DNA of 64,000 nucleotides from Cetobacterium sp050033475 (GTDB lineage Bacteria > Fusobacteriota > Fusobacteriia > Fusobacteriales > Fusobacteriaceae): the NCBI RefSeq assembly GCF_050033475.1, contig NZ_CP188319.1, positions 1,116,001 through 1,180,000 of the forward strand, in the 5' to 3' direction. Every line of letters begins with the position of its first letter. Within the stretch, counting starts at the first letter, position 1. A model generated the notes under the pieces. It made no database searches, had not been told where the DNA came from, and saw only the letters and a list, made by a program, of their open reading frames with translations. Positions 8,244 through 17,289 of the stretch are shown in pieces. A program made the translations under genes and the position numbers.

Positions 8244-10010
8244 ATGGGAGTTATAAAAATTTTAGATGAAACAGTTGCAAATATAATAGCAGCAGGAGAA
8301 GTTGTTGAAAATCCAGCAAGTATGGTAAAGGAATTATTAGAGAATGCTTTAGATGCCAAAAGCACATATGTAAAAATAGAGATAAAAGATGGTGGAAGAT
8401 ATGTTAAAATAAATGATAATGGTTGTGGAATGATTGAAGAAGATCTACTGTTATCTATTGAAAGACACGGAACAAGTAAAATATCTTTAAAGGAAGATTT
8501 ATATAATTTAAATACATATGGTTTTAGAGGAGAGGCACTATCATCAATAGCTGCAGTTTCAAAGTTAACTATTAGCAGTAAAACTGAGGAAAGTGATATA
8601 GGAAGTTCATTGCATGTTTGTGGAGGAAAAATTACCAATATTAAAGAATTAACTAGAAGTGTAGGAACAGAGATTGAAGTAAAGGAACTTTTTTATAATA
8701 CACCAGCTAGATTAAAATTTTTAAGAAAACCATCTACAGAATATGGAAATATAAAAGATATTGTTATAAAAGAAGCTATTTCAAACCCGAAAGTTTCAAT
8801 AATTTTAATTATTGAAGGGAAAGAAGTAATAAGAACCAGTGGACGAGGAATAGAAAATGTAATTTTAGATATTTTTGGGCGAAATATTTTAAAAAATTTA
8901 AAGAAATTTAATTTAGGATATCTTGGGAATATTTCTTTAATAAAATCTAATAAAGATTCAATTTATATTTTTGTAAATAATAGACCTGTAAAGTCAAAAA
9001 TTATAGAGAAAGCAATTTTAGATGGTTATTATACAAAACTTATGAAGGGGAAGTATCCAATGGTGATATTATTCCTAGATTTAGATCCAAAAACTATAGA
9101 TATAAATGTACATCCATCTAAAAAAATAGTAAAATTTGAAGATGAAGATAAAATTTATAATTTAGTATATGGAGAAATTATAGATTCTTTAAAAGAAGAT
9201 CAAGAGTTTGTCACATTTACCTATGAAGAAAATATAAAAGAAAATTCAAAGGTAGAAACAAATTTTTTAGATTTTGAAAATTATATTTTAGAACCAAAAA
9301 AAATAGAATTTTCTCAAAATATTGAAAAAAAATCTTTGACAGATTCAAAAGAATATTTTAATCTAAAGGAAGATAAAAATAATTCTAAGGAAATTTTAGT
9401 AGATAAAATTGAGGAAAAAAGAGAAATTAAAGAAGAATATAAAATAGAAGATAAGAAATATAGAATTATTGGGCAATATTTAAAATCTTATATTTTAATT
9501 GAAGAAAATAAAGATTTAATTTTATACGATCAACATATAGTTCATGAAAGAATTTTATATGAAAAATTAAAAGAGGAGTATTTGGAAAAAAAAATACAAT
9601 CTCAACAATTATTAGTCCCTATAAAAATAACAATCTCTTTAAAAGAACAGGATTTAATAGAATTTGTAAAGGAAGAATTAGCTAATTTTGGTTTTGAGAT
9701 AGATGAATTTACAAGAGATGAAATTTTAATAAGATCAGTTCCTGGAATAAATTTTAAAGATAGTATTGAAAATATATTTAGAGAAATTTTAGAGGGGTTA
9801 AAAAATAATAAAAATAATATAATGGAGGCAATGATAGTTTCTATGTCTTGTAGGGGAGCTATAAAGGCGAATGAGTTATTATCTATGAAAGAAATGGAGT
9901 TACTAATTGAAGAACTTCATAGAATTGGAGAGTATACTTGTCCTCATGGACGGCCGATTAGATTTAAACTTACTTTAAATGATGTAGAAAAAGGATTTAA
10001 AAGAAAATGA
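8244..10010 (+). CDS. mutL: DNA mismatch repair protein MutL (endonuclease type)
   Basis: I start at ATG 8244 (GGGGGTG upstream) rather than TTG 8229; 588 residues. GHKL ATPase motifs are ELLENALDA, NDNGCGM, GTSKI and FRGEALSSI. The C-terminal dimerisation and nuclease domain shows DQHIVHERILYE, SCRGAIKA and CPHGRP. These correspond to the metal-binding motifs of MutL nickases in species that lack MutH. An acidic, low-complexity linker (about 330-415) joins the two. The stop overlaps the rlmH start (ATGA), indicating translational coupling. Confidence 0.96.
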   Translation: MGVIKILDETVANIIAAGEVVENPASMVKELLENALDAKSTYVKIEIKDGGRYVKINDNGCGMIEEDLLLSIERHGTSKISLKEDLYNLNTYGFRGEALSSIAAVSKLTISSKTEESDIGSSLHVCGGKITNIKELTRSVGTEIEVKELFYNTPARLKFLRKPSTEYGNIKDIVIKEAISNPKVSIILIIEGKEVIRTSGRGIENVILDIFGRNILKNLKKFNLGYLGNISLIKSNKDSIYIFVNNRPVKSKIIEKAILDGYYTKLMKGKYPMVILFLDLDPKTIDINVHPSKKIVKFEDEDKIYNLVYGEIIDSLKEDQEFVTFTYEENIKENSKVETNFLDFENYILEPKKIEFSQNIEKKSLTDSKEYFNLKEDKNNSKEILVDKIEEKREIKEEYKIEDKKYRIIGQYLKSYILIEENKDLILYDQHIVHERILYEKLKEEYLEKKIQSQQLLVPIKITISLKEQDLIEFVKEELANFGFEIDEFTRDEILIRSVPGINFKDSIENIFREILEGLKNNKNNIMEAMIVSMSCRGAIKANELLSMKEMELLIEELHRIGEYTCPHGRPIRFKLTLNDVEKGFKRK

Positions 10011-10474
10011 ATGTAAATGTTGTATGTATTGGCAAGATAAAGGATAAATATATAATAGATGGAATTAGTGAATTTACAAAAAGAATGCAAGCCTTTGGAA
10101 AGTTAAAAATAATAGAGTTAAAAGAAGATGGAAATGATTCAAATAGAGAATCATCCATAGCTAAAGAATCAGAAGAAATAATAAAAACATTGGAAAAAAA
10201 TAAGGGATATAACGTCTTATTAGATATCGGTGGAAAAAATTATTCTTCAGAGGAAATGGCTGAAAAAATTGAAGAACTAGGTATTAGAGGAACTAGTTGT
10301 ATTAATTTTATTATAGGAGGATCCTATGGAGTATCACAAGACCTTAGAAGTTATGTGGATTTAAGATTAAGTTTTTCTAAAATGACATTTCCACATCAAT
10401 TGATGAGATTGATACTTATGGAACAAATTTACAGATGGTTTAGCATACTTAAAAATATCAAATATCATAAATAG
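10007..10474 (+). CDS. rlmH: 23S rRNA (pseudouridine(1915)-N3)-methyltransferase
   Basis: 155 residues, the standard size of RlmH, a SPOUT methyltransferase acting on assembled ribosomes at helix 69. Motifs: CIGKIKDKY at the N-terminus, FIIGGSYG at the cofactor knot, and LSFSKMTFPHQLMRLILMEQ followed by IYR and a KYHK tail, all diagnostic. It overlaps the end of mutL by four bases. Confidence 0.97.
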   Translation: MNVNVVCIGKIKDKYIIDGISEFTKRMQAFGKLKIIELKEDGNDSNRESSIAKESEEIIKTLEKNKGYNVLLDIGGKNYSSEEMAEKIEELGIRGTSCINFIIGGSYGVSQDLRSYVDLRLSFSKMTFPHQLMRLILMEQIYRWFSILKNIKYHK

Positions 10475-10498
10475 TTAAATTTTATTAGGAGGGAACAA

Positions 10499-10846
10499 AT
10501 GTATTCACAAGGAGAGACTTTTTATTATGTAATTGATGATGAAGAGTATGAGCTTCACGTTTTAGAAAACTTTATTATGAGGGATAAAGAATATATCATA
10601 GCAGAAGACTATGATGGCGGAAAACAAATATTTCTATATGATGAGGAAACGGACGACCTAATTCATATAGATGACAAATCAGATGCAGCAGAAATACTTG
10701 ATTATTGGAAAGATGAGTATATGATGCTTGATGATATTGGAGATTGGGATGATGACCAATACTATGATAGAGAAGATGAATATGATGATGAAGACTATTA
10801 TAAGAATGAATATGATGGTTATGACGATGAAGAGGACTACTACTAA
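10499..10846 (+). CDS. DUF1292-family small acidic protein
   Basis: 115 residues after a strong AGGAGGG site. The first 70 residues match DUF1292 (YrzB/UPF0473 type): a short beta domain with YYVIDDEEYELHVLENF and an IFLYDEE strand. The remaining 40 or so residues are an extremely Asp/Glu/Tyr-rich tail, longer than usual for the family. Function is unknown. The next gene starts within its stop codon (TAATG). Confidence 0.75.
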   Translation: MYSQGETFYYVIDDEEYELHVLENFIMRDKEYIIAEDYDGGKQIFLYDEETDDLIHIDDKSDAAEILDYWKDEYMMLDDIGDWDDDQYYDREDEYDDEDYYKNEYDGYDDEEDYY

Positions 10847-11229
10847 TGATAAACTTGAAAATAGAAAGTATAGATAAGTTTGGAGAAAAAACAATAGAAG
10901 AGGTAAAAGCTCTGAAAATAGAAGAAAATAATTCAATTATTTATCGTTATTCTAATGATTTAGGAAAATGTATGATTAGAATTTCAGATAAAATGATAGA
11001 TATTGTAAGAACAGGGCAAATAGAAAGTTCTCAGGTGTTGATAGAGGGGGAGACAACTGATTTCATATATAAAACACCTTATTTTAATAATGTTTTCCAA
11101 ATAAAAACAAAGAAATTAGAATACAAGGAAAAAGAGTTGACAATATATTATTCTATATATGATAATAATATAGAAGTAAATAAGCTTAAAGTTAGAGTAA
11201 GAGAGTTAAGCAATGTAATAATAAACTAA
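10846..11229 (+). CDS. DUF1934-family protein
   Basis: 127 residues, a predicted all-beta protein resembling the YwiB/DUF1934 calycin-like family (VLIEGETTDFIYKTPYF is the most characteristic stretch). No catalytic residues can be assigned. Translationally coupled to the DUF1292 gene and closed by an intrinsic terminator, it is the last gene of the mutL operon. Confidence 0.7.
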   Translation: MINLKIESIDKFGEKTIEEVKALKIEENNSIIYRYSNDLGKCMIRISDKMIDIVRTGQIESSQVLIEGETTDFIYKTPYFNNVFQIKTKKLEYKEKELTIYYSIYDNNIEVNKLKVRVRELSNVIIN

Positions 11230-11256
11230 AATAGAGCAATTCTTGCTCTATTTTTC
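11229..11256 (+). terminator. Intrinsic terminator of mutL-DUF1934 operon
   Basis: ATAGAGCAA pairs with TTGCTCTAT around a TTC loop, followed by a run of T. Confidence 0.85.
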
Positions 11257-11272
11257 ATATTAGGGAGGAATA

Positions 11273-12739
11273 ATGAAAAAGTTACTAATACTATCATGTC
11301 TTATTTCGACAATGTATAGTTGTACATCTTTGGAGCAACTAAATATTAACAATCAAAATAGAAATAATAACGTGAATGTTACAAAGCCAAAACCTATAAA
11401 AGAATTACCACAGAGTACATTCTATTTAACAGATAGTGGAGTATCATATTTATTAGATATGATTGCAATGGATTTTTCTAAAGGAAATGTAAGGAATTAT
11501 GATTTTTCACAGATTGGTATGACCTTAGAAAGCTATGTTGGAGATAAAATTGTAGTTAATGGAATTCCAGGAAATAGATTAGAAGTTGTAAGTACGCCGA
11601 AAGTACAATCTTATGACTTTTATTTAAATAATGGAACAATAGTCTTTAAAAGCTTATATCAGGGAGAATATATTGCTGATGTTTATAATGGATTGCAATA
11701 TTTAGGAACAGTAAAAATACTAAATAAGCTCAAATATAAATTTACTGAGGCGGATAATTATGATATAATCACTAGAGGTTATGCCGCAAAGGACTTAAAA
11801 AAAGTGAGAGATGGTATATCTTTATATAGAATTAGTTTTCCTGGTAGTGATAAAGATAAAGAATTGTCTTTTATGCTAATGGATTTAGCAGCATCTAATG
11901 GAAACACTCTTTTAATAAATGAAGAAACAAAATATTTAAAGGATGTTTATCAATTAAATGAAAAAGATAAAATAAAATTATTACAAATTCAAGATAAGGC
12001 CTTTGGAAAAGATTTAGTAATAGATAATTATTTTTTAACTTATGATAAAAGTAATGTCTATTTAAATAGCTATATAAAAGAGATTATTTTGAATAAAGGA
12101 ATAGCTACAGATTCAGAATTACAATTTTTAGAAAAAATGTATATGGATTCAAGGGATCCGCAATTAGCTCAAGAAATAAGTGAGTTATATTTAAAAAATG
12201 GAAACATTTCAAAAAGTACATACTATAAGGGAATGGCTTCGACAGGAGGAATTGGACTTGTTGGATTAGGTGGATTAACTAATCTAAGTGGAATTCCAGA
12301 TACATCAGTTGCACAACCAGTATCAAATAATAATATTGCACCAGAAAATACATCAAATAACCTTACTATAGGAAATGTAAATCAATTTAATAAGGTATTT
12401 TCAGATGGAAAAGCTGCTTTAGATAAAGAGAACTATCAAGAAGCCTTGGTTTTTCTTGAAAAGGCAAAAACTTTAGGAAATCCACAGGAGCAACAAACAG
12501 TTAAATTTTATATTGGAAAGACAAATTATATGTTAGGACAGTATGACTTAGCAAAGCAAAATTTACTAGGGATATCTGAAGAAGACCCTAATTTCCCAGA
12601 AGCATATTATTATTTAGGAGTTATAGCCCATAGAGAAGGTAATATTTCTAAGGCGAAGGAATACTTAATGAAAGTAAGAGAAACTGCTAATAATAGCACT
12701 TGGGGTAGAAAAAGTAGTATATATTTAATGAAACTATAA
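11273..12739 (+). CDS. Lipoprotein with C-terminal TPR repeats
   Basis: 488 residues. The signal sequence MKKLLILSCLISTMYSC ends at Cys17, a probable lipidation site. Residues about 45-180 look beta-rich. The C-terminal 110 residues form TPR helices (NYQEALVFLEKAKTLGNP and YYYLGVIAHREGNISKAKEY). A flexible Asn/Thr/Ser-rich linker precedes them. TPR lipoproteins are commonly scaffolds for envelope machines; I do not recognise a specific role. It lies 26 bases before lysS. Confidence 0.7.
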   Translation: MKKLLILSCLISTMYSCTSLEQLNINNQNRNNNVNVTKPKPIKELPQSTFYLTDSGVSYLLDMIAMDFSKGNVRNYDFSQIGMTLESYVGDKIVVNGIPGNRLEVVSTPKVQSYDFYLNNGTIVFKSLYQGEYIADVYNGLQYLGTVKILNKLKYKFTEADNYDIITRGYAAKDLKKVRDGISLYRISFPGSDKDKELSFMLMDLAASNGNTLLINEETKYLKDVYQLNEKDKIKLLQIQDKAFGKDLVIDNYFLTYDKSNVYLNSYIKEIILNKGIATDSELQFLEKMYMDSRDPQLAQEISELYLKNGNISKSTYYKGMASTGGIGLVGLGGLTNLSGIPDTSVAQPVSNNNIAPENTSNNLTIGNVNQFNKVFSDGKAALDKENYQEALVFLEKAKTLGNPQEQQTVKFYIGKTNYMLGQYDLAKQNLLGISEEDPNFPEAYYYLGVIAHREGNISKAKEYLMKVRETANNSTWGRKSSIYLMKL

Positions 12740-12765
12740 ATAATATTATGAAAGGAAGATCGTTT

Positions 12766-14244
12766 ATGGAAAAATACTTCGACAGAGTAGGAAAAGAACC
12801 ATTAGTTATGGAACAATGGTCACAAATTAATGAGTTAAAGGAAATGGGAATTGACCCATTTGGACAAAAGTATGATAAAAAACATATGATTGGTGAATTA
12901 TTAGCTCATACTCCAGAGGAAGAAATCACATTCAAAACTGCTGGAAGAATAATGGGATTCAGAGAGCAAGGTAAGGCAGTATTTGCTCATATTGAAGATC
13001 AAAGTGGAAAAATCCAAGTTTATGTTAGACAAGATGAAATTGGAGAAGACTCATTCAAAGTGTTAAAAAAATGTGGAGTAGGAGATATCATTGGTGTAGC
13101 TGGGAAATTATTCACTACTCAAAAGGGAGAATTAACTTTAAGAGTTAATGAATTTGAACTTCTTTCGAAAAACGTAAGAGCTCTTCCTGAAAAATATCAC
13201 GGATTAACAGACGTAGAAACAAGATATAGAAAAAGATATCTTGATTTAATTATGAATAAAGAAGTAAAAGATACTTTTATAAAAAGAATTCAAATTATGA
13301 ATGGAATTAGAACTTTCCTAGGAAGAAAAGGTTTCCTAGAAGTTGAAACTCCAATGATGCATCCAATCGTTGGTGGAGCAGCAGCAAGACCATTTATAAC
13401 TCATCACAATACATTAGATATGGATCTATACTTAAGAATAGCTCCAGAATTATATTTAAAAAGATTAATTGTTGGTGGATTTGATAGAGTTTATGAAATT
13501 AATAGAAACTTTAGAAATGAAGGAATTTCAACAAGACATAATCCAGAATTTACAATGATGGAATTATACCAAGCTTATGCTGATTTCCATGATATGATGG
13601 ATTTAACTGAAGAGTTATTTAAATATTTAGCAAATGAAGTTTTAGGAACTACAGAAATTCAATATAATGGAAAAGATATCGACTTAAATGACTTCAGAAG
13701 ATGTCATATGGTAGATTTAGTTAAAGAAGCTACAGGAGTAAACTTCTGGGAAGAAAAGACTGTAGAAGAGGCAAAAGCTTTAGCTAAGGAACATGGAGTA
13801 GAAGTTGCACCTCATATGAATACAGTAGGACATATAATAAATGAATTCTTTGAGCAAAAATGTGAAGAGAAAATAGTTCAACCTACATTTGTATATGGAC
13901 ATCCAGTTGAAATTTCTCCATTAGCTAAAAGAAATGTTGAGGATCCTAGATTTACAGATAGATTCGAATTATTTATCGATGCAAGAGAATATGGAAATTC
14001 ATTCTCTGAGTTAAATGATCCAGCAGATCAAAGAGCTAGATTTGAGGCACAGGTTGAAGAGGCTTTAGCAGGTAATGATGAAGCAACTGCAGAAATTGAT
14101 GACGATTATATCGAAGCATTAGAGTATGCACTTCCACCAACAGGAGGATTAGGAATTGGTATTGATAGAACTGTTATGTTATTAACAGGAGCACCATCAA
14201 TAAGAGACGTAATCTTCTTCCCACAAATGAAGAGAAGAGACTAA
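12766..14244 (+). CDS. lysS: Lysyl-tRNA synthetase, class II
   Basis: Start at ATG 12766, which has AAAGGAAG eight bases upstream; ATG 12748 has none. 492 residues, usual length. The N-terminal OB fold binds the anticodon (AGRIMGFREQGKAVFAHIED). Class II motifs follow: motif 2 RNFRNEGISTRHNPEFTMME and motif 3 GLGIGIDRTVML near the C-terminus. It charges tRNA-Lys. A terminator follows directly. Confidence 0.97.
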   Translation: MEKYFDRVGKEPLVMEQWSQINELKEMGIDPFGQKYDKKHMIGELLAHTPEEEITFKTAGRIMGFREQGKAVFAHIEDQSGKIQVYVRQDEIGEDSFKVLKKCGVGDIIGVAGKLFTTQKGELTLRVNEFELLSKNVRALPEKYHGLTDVETRYRKRYLDLIMNKEVKDTFIKRIQIMNGIRTFLGRKGFLEVETPMMHPIVGGAAARPFITHHNTLDMDLYLRIAPELYLKRLIVGGFDRVYEINRNFRNEGISTRHNPEFTMMELYQAYADFHDMMDLTEELFKYLANEVLGTTEIQYNGKDIDLNDFRRCHMVDLVKEATGVNFWEEKTVEEAKALAKEHGVEVAPHMNTVGHIINEFFEQKCEEKIVQPTFVYGHPVEISPLAKRNVEDPRFTDRFELFIDAREYGNSFSELNDPADQRARFEAQVEEALAGNDEATAEIDDDYIEALEYALPPTGGLGIGIDRTVMLLTGAPSIRDVIFFPQMKRRD

Positions 14245-14248
14245 TTTA

Positions 14249-14285
14249 ATGGAGGCTGATCACTTATTTGATCAGCCTTTAATAT
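14249..14285 (+). terminator. Intrinsic terminator after lysS
   Basis: GGCTGATCA pairs with TGATCAGCC around CTTATT, followed by TTTAATATTT. Confidence 0.8.
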
Positions 14286-14309
14286 TTGATAAGTAATCAG
14301 GAGGAATTT

Positions 14310-14657
14310 ATGTTATTACAATTATTAATTATACTTGCAGTTAACTATGCAGGTATAGTTTTAGGTGAATTATTAAAACTACCAACACCTGGAACAGTAA
14401 ATGGACTTATTTTATTATTTATACTATTATGTACAAAAATTATAAAAGTTAATCAAATTGAAAAAGTTTGTGATTTTTTACTAATAAACATGATCATAGC
14501 CTTTCTACCGCCTGGAGTTAGATTATTAAATTCATTGGACCTTCTTAAAACTGATTTCTTCAAACTTATATTTTTATTAATAGTTACAACAATATTGACA
14601 ATGTCTGTCACAGCTTTAAGTGTTGATTTTATAATTAAAAAGAGAGGTAAAAAGTAG
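14310..14657 (+). CDS. lrgA: LrgA/CidA-family holin-like membrane protein
   Basis: Start at ATG 14310 after AGGAGG; 115 residues. It has four hydrophobic segments and the family stretch YAGIVLGELLKLPTPGTVNGL near the N-terminus. LrgA/CidA proteins are inner-membrane holin-like or export proteins; with LrgB they have been linked to autolysis control and, in several bacteria, to pyruvate uptake. lrgB follows after a single base. Confidence 0.88.
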   Translation: MLLQLLIILAVNYAGIVLGELLKLPTPGTVNGLILLFILLCTKIIKVNQIEKVCDFLLINMIIAFLPPGVRLLNSLDLLKTDFFKLIFLLIVTTILTMSVTALSVDFIIKKRGKK

Positions 14658-14658
14658 A

Positions 14659-15351
14659 ATGAGAGATCTATTATTTAATAATCCATATTTTGGATTTATC
14701 ATAAGTTTATTAGCTTTTGAAATAGGAAAAAGAATTTTTTTAAAGTTTAAAAATCCTATTTTTAACCCATTATTGATAGCTATTATTTTAGTAATTGGAT
14801 TTTTATATATATTTAAGATTCCATTAAGTCAATATGAATATGGTGGAAATATTATAGGCTTTTTCCTAGCACCTGCAACAGTTGCTCTGGGATTACCTCT
14901 TTATAAACAATTTGATACATTAAAAGAGAATTTTATACCTATATTTTTAGGAGCAATAATAGGATCTTTTACAGCAATAGGTTCAGTAATTGTAATTGGA
15001 AAAATGTTAGGATTAGAAAGAGTACTATTAGTTTCTTTTGTGCCTAAATCAATAACTACTCCTATAGGAATAGAAGTTAGTAAAATGCTTGGTGGATTAC
15101 CATCGATAACAGTTTTTGCAATAATTGTCACAGGAGTGGCTGGAAATATTTTTGCACCTTTAGTATGTAATGTATTAAGAATAAAGCATCCTGTAGCAAA
15201 GGGATTAGGAATTGGTGTTTCAAGTCATGCTGTAGGAACAGCAAAAGCTATGGAAATGGGAGAAGTTGAAGGAGCAATGAGTGCTCTATCAATAGTTGTA
15301 GCAGGAATTGTGACAATTTTCTTAGCTCCGTTACTTGTAAAATTTATATAG
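14659..15351 (+). CDS. lrgB: LrgB/CidB-family membrane protein
   Basis: 230 residues, normal for LrgB, with about seven membrane segments. Diagnostic stretches are PKSITTPIGIEVSKMLGG and GIGVSSHAVGTAKAMEMGEV, the conserved core of the family. It is coupled to lrgA and ends in a strong terminator. The regulator (LytSR type) is not in this window. Confidence 0.92.
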   Translation: MRDLLFNNPYFGFIISLLAFEIGKRIFLKFKNPIFNPLLIAIILVIGFLYIFKIPLSQYEYGGNIIGFFLAPATVALGLPLYKQFDTLKENFIPIFLGAIIGSFTAIGSVIVIGKMLGLERVLLVSFVPKSITTPIGIEVSKMLGGLPSITVFAIIVTGVAGNIFAPLVCNVLRIKHPVAKGLGIGVSSHAVGTAKAMEMGEVEGAMSALSIVVAGIVTIFLAPLLVKFI

Positions 15352-15356
15352 AAATA

Positions 15357-15391
15357 AAAAAAACCTCCTGGGGGACAGGAGGTTTTTTTTT
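15357..15391 (+). terminator. Intrinsic terminator after lrgB
   Basis: AACCTCCT pairs with AGGAGGTT around a G-rich loop (GGGGGAC), followed by eight T. Confidence 0.88.
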
Positions 15392-15392
15392 A

Positions 15393-15530
15393 TAACACGG
15401 GGGAGTGTTAAAATAAAAAAGATTAAAATAGACTTTTGGGGGGTTATAAGTATCTACTTAATCAAATTTGGTCTCGATTAGTATTTTACATTAAAGTCCT
15501 AATTAAGTCAACACATTTTTTTTTAAAACT
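15393..15530. other. Non-coding interval with G-tract hairpins
   Basis: About 140 bases between two terminators with no plausible reading frame. TAACAC-GGGGGA-GTGTTA (about 15393-15410) forms a small hairpin with an all-purine loop, and a second run of six G follows near 15438-15443. Such G-tracts are rare in this AT-rich window. No promoter was recognised that would make it an RNA gene. Confidence 0.3.
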
Positions 15531-15557
15531 AAAAAAAAAGGGAGGATAACCTCCCTA
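15530..15557 (-). terminator. Intrinsic terminator (minus strand) of the 81-residue protein gene
   Basis: On the minus strand AGGGAGG-TTAT-CCTCCCT is followed by nine T. Confidence 0.88.
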
Positions 15558-15565
15558 AGTATTAA

Positions 15566-15811
15566 CTAAGCAGACAATCTTTTTTGAATCATGGCTAAAG
15601 CATATTGATGTGCATCAACAACAGCACTAGTATATGCAAATTTAGTTTCCCCTTCAAACATTGCATTTAACATAACTTGTTGTTGTTCAGCAATATTAGT
15701 TTCTAATTCATCTATTGAAAGTGATCCTTCTTCATATTCTGCTATAAGAGCATGATATACAGAATCAAAAGTTTCGTCATATATTTTTTCTTCTATTTCA
15801 GCAAACATCAT
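15566..15811 (-). CDS. Small acidic helical protein of unknown function
   Basis: 81 residues, rich in Glu and Ala, with no Cys and no membrane segment; it looks like a helical bundle (EEKIYDETFDSVYHALIAEY). I do not recognise a family. The gene has its own consensus promoter (15856-15884) and a strong terminator, so it is a single-gene unit and may be well expressed. A GAGGTG site precedes two consecutive ATG codons; either could be used. Confidence 0.65.
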   Translation of the reverse strand: MMFAEIEEKIYDETFDSVYHALIAEYEEGSLSIDELETNIAEQQQVMLNAMFEGETKFAYTSAVVDAHQYALAMIQKRLSA

Positions 15812-15855
15812 TTAAAACACCTCGCAAAATTATTAAAATTTTCTTCTACGAGATA

Positions 15856-15884
15856 AGTTTAACATTATTTAGTTTTCTTGTCAA
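15856..15884 (-). promoter_or_regulatory. Consensus promoter for the 81-residue protein gene
   Basis: On the minus strand TTGACA (15879-15884) and TAAACT (15856-15861) are separated by exactly 17 bases. The promoter abuts the stop codon of the upstream STAS-like gene. Confidence 0.65.
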
Positions 15885-15887
15885 GAA

Positions 15888-16223
15888 TTATTGAAGATAT
15901 GCTAACTGAAAATTATTATGGACTTCATGAAAACGTTCATGCAATTTTTTATAATTTTTTTCCAAATAAATGATTTCTTTCATTAGAGATTCTGAAGCAT
16001 TTTTAATTGATAAAACATTTTTTAATTCTTTTCCAAATTCTTTCCATAGTCTAGTAAAAAGAACAAATAGAAAAACTAAAGTTGTAGCTTTTATACCATC
16101 AAAATCTAATATAACTTCTTTCTTGCTTTTTAAAGTATCTGCAATTTCCCCATAGATTGTTAAGGCTTTTTCTGGTGATACAAGTATACTACTTTTAAAA
16201 AAGTTTTTTAATTTAATGTTCAT
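15888..16223 (-). CDS. STAS-like (DUF4325-type) domain protein
   Basis: Start at ATG 16221-16223, preceded by AAGGGGAG; the longer frame from 16289 overlaps the upstream gene and is unlikely. 111 residues. The stretch KKEVILDFDGIKATTLVFLF resembles the central strand and helix of STAS-like DUF4325 domains, which occur as small single-domain proteins often near signalling genes. No partner kinase is encoded here. It is the last gene of a rseC-like/MORN/STAS operon. Confidence 0.55.
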   Translation of the reverse strand: MNIKLKNFFKSSILVSPEKALTIYGEIADTLKSKKEVILDFDGIKATTLVFLFVLFTRLWKEFGKELKNVLSIKNASESLMKEIIYLEKNYKKLHERFHEVHNNFQLAYLQ

Positions 16224-16236
16224 AGGTTCTCCCCTT

Positions 16237-16731
16237 TTAATTTTTTTGATCAAAAAAAACATTATTTTTTGTATAATCGACTTTACCAATTAATTTTCCA
16301 GTGTCATTATAGTACTTCCATATGCCTATTGGAGTTCCCATATGAAAAAATCCTTCAATTTGTATTTTTCCATTGGTGTGATATAATTGAAAATTTCCAT
16401 TATCTTTACCATCTGTAAATGTTGTTTTAGAAATTCTATTTCCATTTTCACGATAAAGAACATAATTTCCATTTAATACTCCATTTTTCCAATTTTCAAT
16501 AGATTTAAGTCTACCGTTTTTATAGAAAGTTAACCATTTCCCGTTGGGGTGGCCATCCTTATAAAATTCTCTATTTTTTTCAAAAATGGCCATTCCAGAA
16601 AAAGGTTCTTTCATATTTTTGACGTAAAAAATTCCATTTTTGTCTATGAGATTTTCAGAATTTACAGAATATATTTTGGAATAACAATTAAAAGATAGTA
16701 TTATAAAGAATAAAGAAAAATATTTTTTCAT
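16237..16731 (-). CDS. Exported MORN-repeat protein
   Basis: 164 residues with a signal peptide (MKKYFSLFFIILSFNCYS). The body is a series of MORN-type repeats of about 23 residues: GKWLTFYKNGRLKSIENWKNG, GNYVLYRENGNRISKTTFTDG and GIWKYYNDTGKLIGKVDYTK. Such repeats are common in fusobacterial envelope proteins; the function is unknown. The start overlaps the stop of the upstream gene (TAATG), giving translational coupling. Confidence 0.75.
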   Translation of the reverse strand: MKKYFSLFFIILSFNCYSKIYSVNSENLIDKNGIFYVKNMKEPFSGMAIFEKNREFYKDGHPNGKWLTFYKNGRLKSIENWKNGVLNGNYVLYRENGNRISKTTFTDGKDNGNFQLYHTNGKIQIEGFFHMGTPIGIWKYYNDTGKLIGKVDYTKNNVFFDQKN

Positions 16732-17150
16732 TAATTACCTCCATGTTTTTTTACAGAAGTAATTTTAATATCTTCTTGAAATTTTTTCTTTCCTGAGGTT
16801 CGATCATAGATATTTATTCCAACAAAGGAAAGAATTAAGGAGATAAAACTAGCTAAAATACAAAAGCTTTCTTTTAAATGTAAAACTTTGCTACCAATAA
16901 AATATCCTAAAAAGAAAAATATAATAGGAACAATATAAACAATTAAAGCAGCTTGTAGAACGATGTTATCTTCCATTTCAAAGGTAACAACATCTCCAAT
17001 AGATAAATCCTCATTATTTTTAATTTTAATTTCAGTATCAATTTTTTTACTTTCACTACAATTAGAACAATGGGCACAAGCACTTTCTTTGAAAATAGAA
17101 ATAATAACCCAATTATTACTTATGTTTTTTACAACACCTGTTTTCTTCAT
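16731..17150 (-). CDS. RseC/MucC-family SoxR-reducing-system-like membrane protein
   Basis: 139 residues. The N-terminal domain carries the cysteine cluster CAHCSNC (about residues 20-26), followed by an acidic beta domain. Two hydrophobic segments (ALIVYIVPIIFFFLGYF and CILASFISLILSFVG) and a basic tail come next. This is the arrangement of RseC/MucC proteins, which act with Rnf-type electron transport or sigma-E regulation elsewhere. Neither rnf nor rpoE is adjacent here, so the partner is unknown. First gene of a three-gene minus-strand operon. Confidence 0.8.
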   Translation of the reverse strand: MKKTGVVKNISNNWVIISIFKESACAHCSNCSESKKIDTEIKIKNNEDLSIGDVVTFEMEDNIVLQAALIVYIVPIIFFFLGYFIGSKVLHLKESFCILASFISLILSFVGINIYDRTSGKKKFQEDIKITSVKKHGGN

Positions 17151-17229
17151 ATAAGACGCTCCATTCTAAAAATAACTTAATTAAAGTATACCATAAAAAG
17201 AAACTTAAAAAAAGCTGAGTCTATATTCC

Positions 17230-17258
17230 TTGAAAACTAAAAATCTCTATGATAAAAT
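17230..17258 (+). promoter_or_regulatory. Promoter for membrane protein-maf-mreB block
   Basis: TTGAAA (17230-17235), 17-base spacer, TAAAAT (17253-17258). Because it covers the first codons of the longest open frame, it supports the downstream start at 17290. Confidence 0.6.
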
Positions 17259-17289
17259 ATTAAAAGTACTGAAAAGAGGTAAAAAAATA

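Noticed and set aside
10679..10936. 85-codon minus-strand frame
   Set aside because: It is the reverse shadow of the Asp/Glu-rich tail codons of the DUF1292 gene (GAT/GAA read as ATC/TTC), hence Ile/Phe-rich, and has no ribosome site.
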